Shown in pieces: positions 5,876-11,956 of a stretch of DNA of 11,956 bases. Numbering within the stretch: position 1 is the first letter of the stretch; every line of letters starts with the position of its first letter. The stretch comes from Candidatus Oleimmundimicrobium americanum (lineage in GTDB: Bacteria; Actinomycetota; Aquicultoria; UBA3085; Oleimmundimicrobiaceae). The stretch lies in assembly GCA_002366545.1 (NCBI GenBank), contig DFBH01000008.1, positions 1-11,956 of the forward strand. The letters run 5' to 3'. The notes beneath the pieces were generated by a model. The model did no database searches. It saw nothing but the letters and a program-made list of their open reading frames with translations, and had not been told where the DNA came from. The position numbers and the translations under genes were made by a program.

Positions 5876-6544
5876 TTAGTTTTCTTTCTTGACAAGCCCC
5901 TTGCGGATGGCAAAAAGCACGGCTTTTGTGCGATCTGATTGTTCGAGTTTATGTAATATCTGGCTAACATGAGCTTTCACCGTACTTTCACTTATCCAAA
6001 GAAATTTGGCTATTTCTCTGTTGGATAATCCTTTTACCATTGAACGTAAAACATCTATTTCTCTTGGAGATAGATCAAAATCAGATTCTGCGCTTGAGAA
6101 ATTGTGTTTGACAGAAAAAACTCTCTGGGCAACACCGGGATGCAATAAAGATTGTCCGTGAGCCACCATCCGAACGGTTTGGATAATATCCTCGGAAGAG
6201 ATATCTTTAAGGAGATAGCCGGAAGCTCCCGCCTCAAGAGCTCCGAATACCTCTTCATCGGAATCATAGGTGGTAAGTATTATTATCTTAATTCCCAAAC
6301 CTTCTTCTTTAAGTGTCTGACAAACCTTGACCCCATTAATTTTAGGCATCCTTAAATCTAACAAGAGAATATCCGGCTTTAATTGTTTCGCTTTCTCAAT
6401 AGCCTTTTCTCCATCCTCAGCTTCACCCACAATTTCAATTCCTTCGGCCAAATCAAATATTGCCCTCAACCCCTGACGCACCAGTGGATGATCATCGGCA
6501 ATTAAAACGCATATCCTTTCTATCTTTTTATCGCCGGACACCAT
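5876..6544 (-). CDS. NarL/FixJ-type response regulator paired with the adjacent kinase
   Basis: The 222-residue product has a receiver domain (about 10-128) with D17-D18, phosphoacceptor D63 (LLLDLRMPKING), T91 or T92 and K113 (GYLLK), then a LuxR-type helix-turn-helix (157-217: LSPREIDVLRSMVKGLSNRE, then STVKAHVSQILHKL). The kinase gene ends only 7 nt upstream, and the ribosome binding site TAAGGAGG includes the kinase stop codon. The two are therefore almost certainly co-transcribed and translationally coupled. ATG 6544 is only 2 nt from GGAGG; the next codon, GTG 6541, has the better 5-nt spacing, so the protein may be one residue shorter. All phosphorylation residues are intact. It is the best candidate partner of the kinase; target genes are not evident. 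Confidence 0.96.
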   Translation of the reverse strand: MVSGDKKIERICVLIADDHPLVRQGLRAIFDLAEGIEIVGEAEDGEKAIEKAKQLKPDILLLDLRMPKINGVKVCQTLKEEGLGIKIIILTTYDSDEEVFGALEAGASGYLLKDISSEDIIQTVRMVAHGQSLLHPGVAQRVFSVKHNFSSAESDFDLSPREIDVLRSMVKGLSNREIAKFLWISESTVKAHVSQILHKLEQSDRTKAVLFAIRKGLVKKEN

Positions 6545-6551
6545 AACCTCC

Positions 6552-8867
6552 TTAAAGAACTGGAATCATCGCTCGTATTTTTGTCCCTTTTCCTAATTGG
6601 CTCTCTATACTGCATTTACCATCTATCTTATTCACTCGCTCCATCATCCCCATCAATCCTAATTTATTCTCTGATTTTACCGTTGACAAAACTTTCTTTA
6701 CATCAAAACCCTTTCCATTATCTTCGACAGATAAGGTAACTTTATCCTTTCCAAAAGATAGTTTAACCGATATTTCTTTCGCCTCAGCATGCTTTATTGA
6801 ATTATTCAAAGCCTCTTGAGTAACTCGATAGAAGCATCCTTCCACCGCGGGTGGTAATGGCCTTCGTTTCCGTATTACCGAGTAATTGATAGGAATATGG
6901 TACATATTGGTGATTTCCTCAATGCGCTTTCTCAAGGCCTCGATTAAACCAAATTTTTCTAACGCTGAGGGTTGAAGATCATAGATATATTGCCTTACCC
7001 CTTTTAAATCTCGAGAAGCCAACTTTTGTAATTGAATCAATCTTTCTTTGGTCCCTTTAGGATCCGTGGTCAACTGCTGGATACTGGCTTCTAAATTTAA
7101 GACTATACTAAAAAGAGACTGGGCCAATCCATCGTGCATTTCTTTGGCGATACGACCTCTTTCCTCAGCCACTACCAACCTTTGGGCCTTCGCAACCAGT
7201 TTGGCATTCTCGATAGCAACCGCGGCCAATCTGCTAAGGATCACCAATATTTTAATATCATTATCGGTAAAAGGATTTTCAAGAGAATTTATGGTTGAAA
7301 GAACGCCAATACACTTCTCCTTAACCACCAAAGGAGCACACAGTAACCACTCTTTCTTTGAGACGCCGGAAGATTCATCAGTAACTTCATAGGGAACAAC
7401 CTTTGGTTTCATGGTTCTCATTACTTCTCTTGCTAAAATTTCCATGGGCTTTTCCCACCAAGTTTCAGGGTGCTCACCTCGGCTACCTTTTACAACCATG
7501 GTGGCCTCACTTAATTTAAATTGTTTCCGTCTTCCTTCGACCAAACAGAGAACGGTTTTGCCCGTACCGGTAATGCTCTTTACCTGGTCAACAACAGCAT
7601 TAAGAACCTCTTTAATTTCCAATTTTGAAGACATGGCTCCCGCGACCTTATAAAGAGAAGAGAGTGTTTCCACCTGTTTTTCTAATTGTTCGTGAAGGCG
7701 AGCTTGATTAATTGCTATAGCCGCTTGACTCGCTAATGCCGTAAGGATACGGATATCGTTATCCGAGATTAATCTCTTCGAATATGCATTATCAACCTCA
7801 ATTACCCCAACTACTTTACCTTTAAAAATCAAGGGTATCGCAGCAAAGGGAGAGAAATGAAAACTGGTAATGAGGCCGTTTTCGTTTGAGTTATCGAGAG
7901 TTTTGGTAATATTAAAAGATTTTTTTTCAATCACACACTTGGCGGGAATGCCCCCTTCTTTGGACAAAGGCACCCGAAGACCCTTTAATTCCTCCTCAAA
8001 CACCTTCTTGTCATCTAAGTTAGAAAAAGATGGCATCCAATCGCAAATAACCTTATCCTGTTCATCGACAAACCCCAATGTTGCCCTGTCAAAACCCAAT
8101 CCCGCAGTGATTCCATTGAGAACAATGTCGAGAACCCTCTTTAAATCCAACGCAGACTGCAGATTTACACCTATCTCTTGTAAGACTAAAAGTCTTTTAT
8201 TGGCAAGATCATACGTTGTATTTGTATTCGACAGCATATCTTTGGTTTTAACCAGTCTGGCACGAACACCTTCCAGGCGCTCCAACAACATTACCGGATA
8301 AGCAAAAAAACCGGCTACCAGAAAATAGCTTAGAATTCCAACCAGATAGTTATCCAAAACCCTCATTTCTATAATCTTATTGATGGTGTAACCATTGAAA
8401 TTGTGAGATAGCACATAGAAGAGCGAAAGAGCGCTTGCTGAAAGAATTGCCCCTCGCTCTTTAAAAAAGAGAGCAGCTGTCAATACCGGGCTAAAAGTAT
8501 ATAGGTAGTACGGGCTTCGCCAACCGCCGGTGGAGTAAAGCAGCAATCCTGCTATTAGGCAATCCACCGTGATAAGAGAAACGTGAAAAAAATCCTTTCG
8601 ATAAGTTTTAATATAAAAATAAGTTAAAGCCAGATTGTATAGAAGAACGAAGGAAAAAATACGATAAGCGCTCGGCAAGGAGACTTCGATGGCAGTGTGA
8701 GAATGCGCCTGCGCGAAAAGGAAAAGAACGAGCCCAAGCGTTAACCAACGATAAATAAGAAGAAAAACCGATACCTTTTTAGTGTCTTGTAATTTCTGCC
8801 AATTCAGAGTCTTCTTTTCTTTTTTGGCAGAAATTTTTTCTACGGAGGATTCGTTGCGCCTAAACAA
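6552..8867 (-). CDS. Membrane histidine kinase, two GAF domains, HisKA_3 type
   Basis: This is a NarX/DesK-class sensor kinase of 771 residues counted from TTG 8867. An ATG at 8882 would add five residues, but the strong GGGAGGT site lies inside that extension and is 7 nt from the TTG. About six hydrophobic segments (33-195) form an integral membrane sensor. Two GAF domains follow (about 230-390 and 405-558). The HisKA_3 dimerisation domain has the phosphoacceptor His in EMHDGLAQ (H578), with the HDxxxQ signature. The ATPase domain has QEALNNSIKHAEA (N box, 684-696), DNGKGFD (716-722) and GLMGMMERV (737-745). All catalytic motifs appear intact. The kinase is expected to phosphorylate the regulator encoded 7 nt downstream. 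The ligand is unknown: GAF domains can bind small molecules or cofactors, and no haem or chromophore Cys is evident. Confidence 0.95.
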   Translation of the reverse strand: MFRRNESSVEKISAKKEKKTLNWQKLQDTKKVSVFLLIYRWLTLGLVLFLFAQAHSHTAIEVSLPSAYRIFSFVLLYNLALTYFYIKTYRKDFFHVSLITVDCLIAGLLLYSTGGWRSPYYLYTFSPVLTAALFFKERGAILSASALSLFYVLSHNFNGYTINKIIEMRVLDNYLVGILSYFLVAGFFAYPVMLLERLEGVRARLVKTKDMLSNTNTTYDLANKRLLVLQEIGVNLQSALDLKRVLDIVLNGITAGLGFDRATLGFVDEQDKVICDWMPSFSNLDDKKVFEEELKGLRVPLSKEGGIPAKCVIEKKSFNITKTLDNSNENGLITSFHFSPFAAIPLIFKGKVVGVIEVDNAYSKRLISDNDIRILTALASQAAIAINQARLHEQLEKQVETLSSLYKVAGAMSSKLEIKEVLNAVVDQVKSITGTGKTVLCLVEGRRKQFKLSEATMVVKGSRGEHPETWWEKPMEILAREVMRTMKPKVVPYEVTDESSGVSKKEWLLCAPLVVKEKCIGVLSTINSLENPFTDNDIKILVILSRLAAVAIENAKLVAKAQRLVVAEERGRIAKEMHDGLAQSLFSIVLNLEASIQQLTTDPKGTKERLIQLQKLASRDLKGVRQYIYDLQPSALEKFGLIEALRKRIEEITNMYHIPINYSVIRKRRPLPPAVEGCFYRVTQEALNNSIKHAEAKEISVKLSFGKDKVTLSVEDNGKGFDVKKVLSTVKSENKLGLMGMMERVNKIDGKCSIESQLGKGTKIRAMIPVL

Positions 8868-8882
8868 AATCAGACCTCCCAT

Positions 8883-9212
8883 TTGGGTTGACAGAACACT
8901 TCAAAATATACTTAGGACATCCCATAGCTTATTCAATCTTCTTGAATTGGTTCTTTCGAGAAATACACTCCAACATTTTTCTCAAAGCTTTTTTCAGTAT
9001 CAACCTCATTTCCACCTTAACAAATTAGATGCTCTTGCAAAAAGTCTACCATCGAAAATTCACTCTTAAAAAACACGCTTTTACCATTATATATTCTCTT
9101 CACCTATTTAATTTTCCTCTAAATCATCTTCGCTTCGAAAACAACGCATTTTAAGGAGATAGTTTAATGTCGACTTGAGGCTTAACATCTCATAGTCAAC
9201 AGCTGCTTATTT
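8883..9212. other. Intergenic region upstream of the kinase, no gene seen
   Basis: About 330 bp of AT-rich sequence. It must contain the kinase promoter; TTGAAT followed by TAAGTA at about 16 nt (around 8910-8937, minus strand) is a weak candidate. On the plus strand TTTTAAGGAGATAGTTTAATG (9148-9168) looks like a translation start, but the frame stops after three codons. No repeats of the type seen on the left side were found. Confidence 0.5.
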
Positions 9213-9218
9213 TTTCAT

Positions 9219-9262
9219 AAAAAAAACATACGAGAGCCATAACACCATCGACTCTCGTATGT
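9219..9262 (-). terminator. Rho-independent terminator of the subtilase gene
   Basis: On the minus strand ACATACGAGAG and CTCTCGTATGT form a perfect 11-bp stem with a loop of about 15 nt, directly followed by eight T. It begins about 19 nt after the stop codon of the protease gene. Confidence 0.93.
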
Positions 9263-9280
9263 CTCAAGATTTTAACGCAC

Positions 9281-11314
9281 TTACGGAACGGTGATTGAAT
9301 CGCTTGTTTCCACGTTAGCTCCAGCATCATATGTCCAGTCGTTCAAAGTAATATCATCTACCATAAAGGTAAAAATGCCGCTCGCGCGCTTAATTCTGTC
9401 CGAAGCAAGTGATGTTTGACCACTGGTGTCTGTTATTCCAACATCGCTATCACTCGTCAACCCGCTCCAATGACCCGAAACGATTGCTCCTTCGAGCAGG
9501 TTACCGTCGGCATCAACAACACTCACCGTCGCAATGGCCGTAGTGTTTATTCCCGCAACTTTTGTAGTCATATTGATATTTAACACGTGCATCGTGTTTG
9601 TCGGTACCTCACACGTTGTTCCTGAAGCTTCTGCAGAAAATAACCCTTCATTCCCCACCATATCTACCGCTGTTATCACATAATAGTAGGTTGTTAAAGC
9701 CGTTAATCCCGTGTCCGAATATGAATTAGTAGTCTGAGAGGCAACAAGTTCATACTGACCCCCAGAGGTAGTGCTCCTGTATACATTGTAATAGTCAAGA
9801 TCTGATTCAGTGTTTGCTGTCCATGCGACATCCAATTGACTGCCGCTCACTGTAGCTATTATGACATTGGTTACCTGCGCCGGCGGTGTGATGTCAACCG
9901 TGAAGAACCAGCTCGTGCTGGTGGAATTACCTTCAGTATCAGCCACGACCAAAGTCACCGTATGAGAACCTTCTGCTAAAGGCCCGGCATCCGGAACAGT
10001 GTAGGACACTATGCCTGTTATTGAGTTGTAGGTGTGAACTACTACGGTTTCATCTACCGTCATAACGATAGAGGCCTCATCAATGCCACTTGCATCGGAA
10101 ACAGCAGCAGAGATCGTTGGAGATCCGGTGCTTATAACCGATCCATCAGCGGGCATTAAATTGGAGATAGTTGGTGGAGTGATATCCGGACCAACATCTG
10201 GCGCAGCTTCATCGGCATCTACCAAACCATATCCATACTTAATATCAAGTCCTACGGTGCCCAAATCATCGGCTGTGTTTTGTAACAAGGAACGAATCTC
10301 AATATTAGTATATGCAGGATAAGCAATCTTGGCTAATGCCACTGTGCCAACCACATGAGGACAAGCCATTGAGGTCCCGCTTCCCGTAGCGTATCCACCA
10401 TTAAGATAGGTTGAATAAATACTTATACCGGGAGCGGAAAATTCAAGATCCGGGCCCGTGCTGCTCCATGTCGCTCTGGCATCCGCGTCATTTGTTGCGG
10501 CAACGGCAACCACCGAAGAGTATCTTGCGGGATAGTCCACACTATCAGTTTTGCCTGCCGGATTTCCATCGTTTCCGGCCGCGGCAACCAAAATTAAGCC
10601 GCTTGCGTAAGCATTATTACAAGCATCTTCCAAAGTAAGAGAGGAAGAATCGGAACCAAGACTCATCGATATAACATCCATATCATTTTCTACCGCCCAT
10701 TCAATTCCGGCCACAACGTCGCTCAAATAACCGCTGCCTGAGGAATCAAGCGCTTTAACTACACACAAACTCGCTTCTGGAGCCACGCCAACTACTCCGA
10801 AATCATTATTTTCGGCGGCCACAATACCTGCACAGTGCGTGCCGTGTCCATTATCATCCATAGGGTCAAAGTCATTGTTTACGTAATCGATTCCACCCAC
10901 GTAGTTATCATCTAAATCAGGGTGATTGTAATCGATGCCGGTATCGATTATACAGATATTAACCCCTGCGCCTTTATTGTAGGAATGAACAATTTCCGCG
11001 TCTATGCGGTCAACACCCCAAGGCAAAACTTGCTGCAGTACCTGTACTTTATGGTCAAGCTCAATATAGGTAATTCTTGGATTGGCAGCTAACGCCGCTA
11101 TAGCTGTTTCGGGCATTTCAACCGCCATCGCAGAGATATGCTTATAAGAATGAACAACTTTTCCTCCCATATTGCGAACCAAGGTTTTTGGAGAATTTCC
11201 TTCAAAACCAATTAAAACTCTACACCGTCGAGAAGTAGCGGCAGCAGGAGCCACCATCATCAAGCAAACAAGAAACGCTAACATCAATACAAAAACTTTT
11301 TTAAATCCTCTCAT
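9281..11314 (-). CDS. Secreted subtilisin-like serine protease (S8) with C-terminal Ig/FN3 domains
   Basis: The 677-residue product has a signal peptide (1-26, ending APAAA) and an inhibitor-I9-type propeptide (about 32-92). The S8 catalytic domain (about 98-370) contains D124 in IIDTG, H157 in NGHGTH, oxyanion N248 in AAAGNDG and S315 in GTSMACPH, so the full triad is present. Beyond it are an Ig-like domain (about 378-475), a fibronectin type III domain (477-568) and a C-terminal beta-rich domain (570-677) that I cannot name with confidence. No LPxTG signal or membrane anchor is seen at the C-terminus (DSITVP), so it is probably released or held by its accessory domains. It starts at ATG 11314 behind GGGGAGGGG. 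Its own terminator follows and a hairpin precedes it, so it is probably monocistronic. It may degrade peptides for nutrition or process surface proteins; the substrate is unknown. Confidence 0.95.
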   Translation of the reverse strand: MRGFKKVFVLMLAFLVCLMMVAPAAATSRRCRVLIGFEGNSPKTLVRNMGGKVVHSYKHISAMAVEMPETAIAALAANPRITYIELDHKVQVLQQVLPWGVDRIDAEIVHSYNKGAGVNICIIDTGIDYNHPDLDDNYVGGIDYVNNDFDPMDDNGHGTHCAGIVAAENNDFGVVGVAPEASLCVVKALDSSGSGYLSDVVAGIEWAVENDMDVISMSLGSDSSSLTLEDACNNAYASGLILVAAAGNDGNPAGKTDSVDYPARYSSVVAVAATNDADARATWSSTGPDLEFSAPGISIYSTYLNGGYATGSGTSMACPHVVGTVALAKIAYPAYTNIEIRSLLQNTADDLGTVGLDIKYGYGLVDADEAAPDVGPDITPPTISNLMPADGSVISTGSPTISAAVSDASGIDEASIVMTVDETVVVHTYNSITGIVSYTVPDAGPLAEGSHTVTLVVADTEGNSTSTSWFFTVDITPPAQVTNVIIATVSGSQLDVAWTANTESDLDYYNVYRSTTSGGQYELVASQTTNSYSDTGLTALTTYYYVITAVDMVGNEGLFSAEASGTTCEVPTNTMHVLNINMTTKVAGINTTAIATVSVVDADGNLLEGAIVSGHWSGLTSDSDVGITDTSGQTSLASDRIKRASGIFTFMVDDITLNDWTYDAGANVETSDSITVP

Positions 11315-11350
11315 CTATTCTATTTCCCCTCCCCTAAATAAAACAAACCG

Positions 11351-11386
11351 GCCAAGTTAATTAGAGATTATTCTCTATTACTCGGC
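11351..11386 (-). terminator. Nested hairpin after the Cys-rich gene, possible weak terminator
   Basis: On the minus strand GCCGAGT pairs with ACTTGGC (one G-T pair), enclosing a TAGAGA/TCTCTA stem. The sequence after it (CGGTTTGTTTTATTT) is T-rich but interrupted. It lies about 80 nt beyond the stop of the 11469-11702 gene and about 40 nt before the protease start. It may end the upstream operon or act as an attenuator in the protease leader. Confidence 0.4.
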
Positions 11387-11410
11387 TTTTGAGCTCTTTT
11401 ATTACTTACC

Positions 11411-11425
11411 TAATATTCAATATTA
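11411..11425. promoter_or_regulatory. 15-bp perfect palindrome upstream of the protease
   Basis: TAATATT and AATATTA are inverted copies around one base, about 100 nt upstream of the protease start. It could be an operator, but in such AT-rich DNA a chance palindrome is also plausible. Confidence 0.25.
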
Positions 11426-11468
11426 AATTTAGCACGACACTGCATTAATGGTCATGAGTATTTGAATT

Positions 11469-11702
11469 TTATGGACGAAGCTTTGCTTCACTCTCATTTT
11501 TTATAACGGTCATGGGATATACCTGTTCCTTTTTCCCGCTTAAATGCATTAAATATACTGAGCATGCTTGACATCGAGTTTTATCATTCCGACGACAGCA
11601 TTGAATATCGGAAACTTCCCAGCAATTTTTATCTATAGAATAAGCTGAGCAATTTAAATACATACTCGCTGGACAACCAACTAACTCTCTGCATTCGTTC
11701 AT
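11469..11702 (-). CDS. Small cysteine-rich protein (two-CW-like), probable metal binding
   Basis: The protein is 77 residues from ATG 11702, chosen because GAGGTGG (11708-11714) is 6 nt upstream; a GTG at 11711 would lie inside that site. It has eight cysteines (4, 10, 18, 27, 35, 36, 44, 47), including NCWE (26-29) and a CQAC pair (44-47), all in the first 50 residues. No signal peptide or membrane segment is seen. The C/CW spacing resembles small two-CW-type cysteine-rich proteins found alone or attached to signalling proteins; this assignment is from memory and tentative. Zinc or iron-sulfur binding is inferred from the Cys pattern alone. The gene starts 18 nt after the stop of the preceding gene, so they form an operon. 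Confidence 0.8.
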   Translation of the reverse strand: MNECRELVGCPASMYLNCSAYSIDKNCWEVSDIQCCRRNDKTRCQACSVYLMHLSGKKEQVYPMTVIKNESEAKLRP

Positions 11703-11720
11703 CTCTACCACCTCAACGTT

Positions 11721-11956
11721 TTACTGTATTTGTTCAGGCAAACCAGATTCTTCATTAATAGGTAATACTGCCTCAATAAAGTTCTTGCCAACCACTACAC
11801 ATTCCTGACCTTTAATCAGTTCATTTGAATCTCGACGATAGATTTTTGCATCCGTAACGGGGATAAAGCCGGACCCCATTTCATTCAGTAAATCCGTAAG
11901 TCTTCCTCTGTAAGCTTCAATAGGGAGATAGCAGTGGGCTGACCCCCGTTTTTTAG
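11721..11956 (-). CDS. C-terminal part of a small conserved protein, DUF6812-like
   Basis: A minus-strand frame is open from the right edge to TAA at 11721-11723, giving 77 residues; the N-terminus lies outside the window. Visible parts include RLTDLLNE followed by GFIPVTDAKIYRR, and CVVVGKNFIEAVLPI near the end. The R-L-x-D-L-L-N...F-I-P-V-T-D-A pattern matches what I recall of small DUF6812-type proteins. The function of that group is not established. Sequence character and the 18-nt spacing to the next gene support a real gene in an operon with the Cys-rich protein. The few visible residues show no membrane segment. Confidence 0.75.
   Translation of the reverse strand, partial: KKRGSAHCYLPIEAYRGRLTDLLNEMGSGFIPVTDAKIYRRDSNELIKGQECVVVGKNFIEAVLPINEESGLPEQIQ

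Noticed and set aside
7048..8301. Plus-strand frames of 80 to 143 codons opposite the kinase
   Set aside because: They are antisense shadows of a kinase with intact catalytic motifs and have no ribosome binding sites.
9148..9174. AAGGAGATAGTTTAATG on the plus strand, resembling a translation start
   Set aside because: The frame stops after three codons (ATG TCG ACT TGA) and no longer frame uses the site.
11341..11460. Riboswitch in the protease leader
   Set aside because: The nested hairpin does not match the conserved core of any riboswitch class I know; a terminator or attenuator is simpler.

Overview
The window looks like chromosomal DNA from a Gram-positive-type bacterium of moderate GC content. 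It encodes a predicted cell-wall-anchored surface protein with a C-terminal LPYTG signal, carrying SdrD-B-like repeats. Nearly every gene has a strong GGAGG-type ribosome binding site. Regulation is of the NarL/LuxR style, with HisKA_3 kinases. This mix fits a deep-branching actinobacterium or a related monoderm; that is an inference, and no phylogenetic marker gene is present. All supported genes lie on the minus strand, so transcription runs from right to left. No tRNA, rRNA, CRISPR array or transposase gene was seen.

In the direction of transcription, the right end (11956 to 11469) holds a two-gene unit. It starts with the end of a small conserved protein that enters from outside the window, followed by a 77-residue protein with eight cysteines. 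Next is a secreted subtilisin-like protease (11314 to 9281), closed by a strong terminator. A signalling block follows (8867 to 4440): a membrane histidine kinase with two GAF domains, translationally linked to a NarL-type response regulator, then a second NarL-type regulator and a stand-alone receiver-domain protein. The first two regulators each end in a rho-independent terminator of nearly the same sequence.

The left part is a cell-surface block. It starts with a long intergenic region (3700 to 4437) built from several families of short dispersed repeats. Then come the LPYTG-anchored protein (3477 to 1870) with its terminator, a second repeat-bearing leader (about 1400 to 1790), and two secreted, Cys-containing paralogues sharing an unusual Asn/Ala-rich NANA-x-(S/T)GDA repeat. 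The second of these paralogues runs off the left edge.

Taken together, the window pairs a sensory phosphorelay and a secreted protease with an extracellular surface structure. The sequence does not prove that the kinase or regulators control the surface genes. The least familiar element is the pair of NANA-x-(S/T)GDA proteins next to a sortase substrate. The most striking non-coding feature is the dense mosaic of short repeats.
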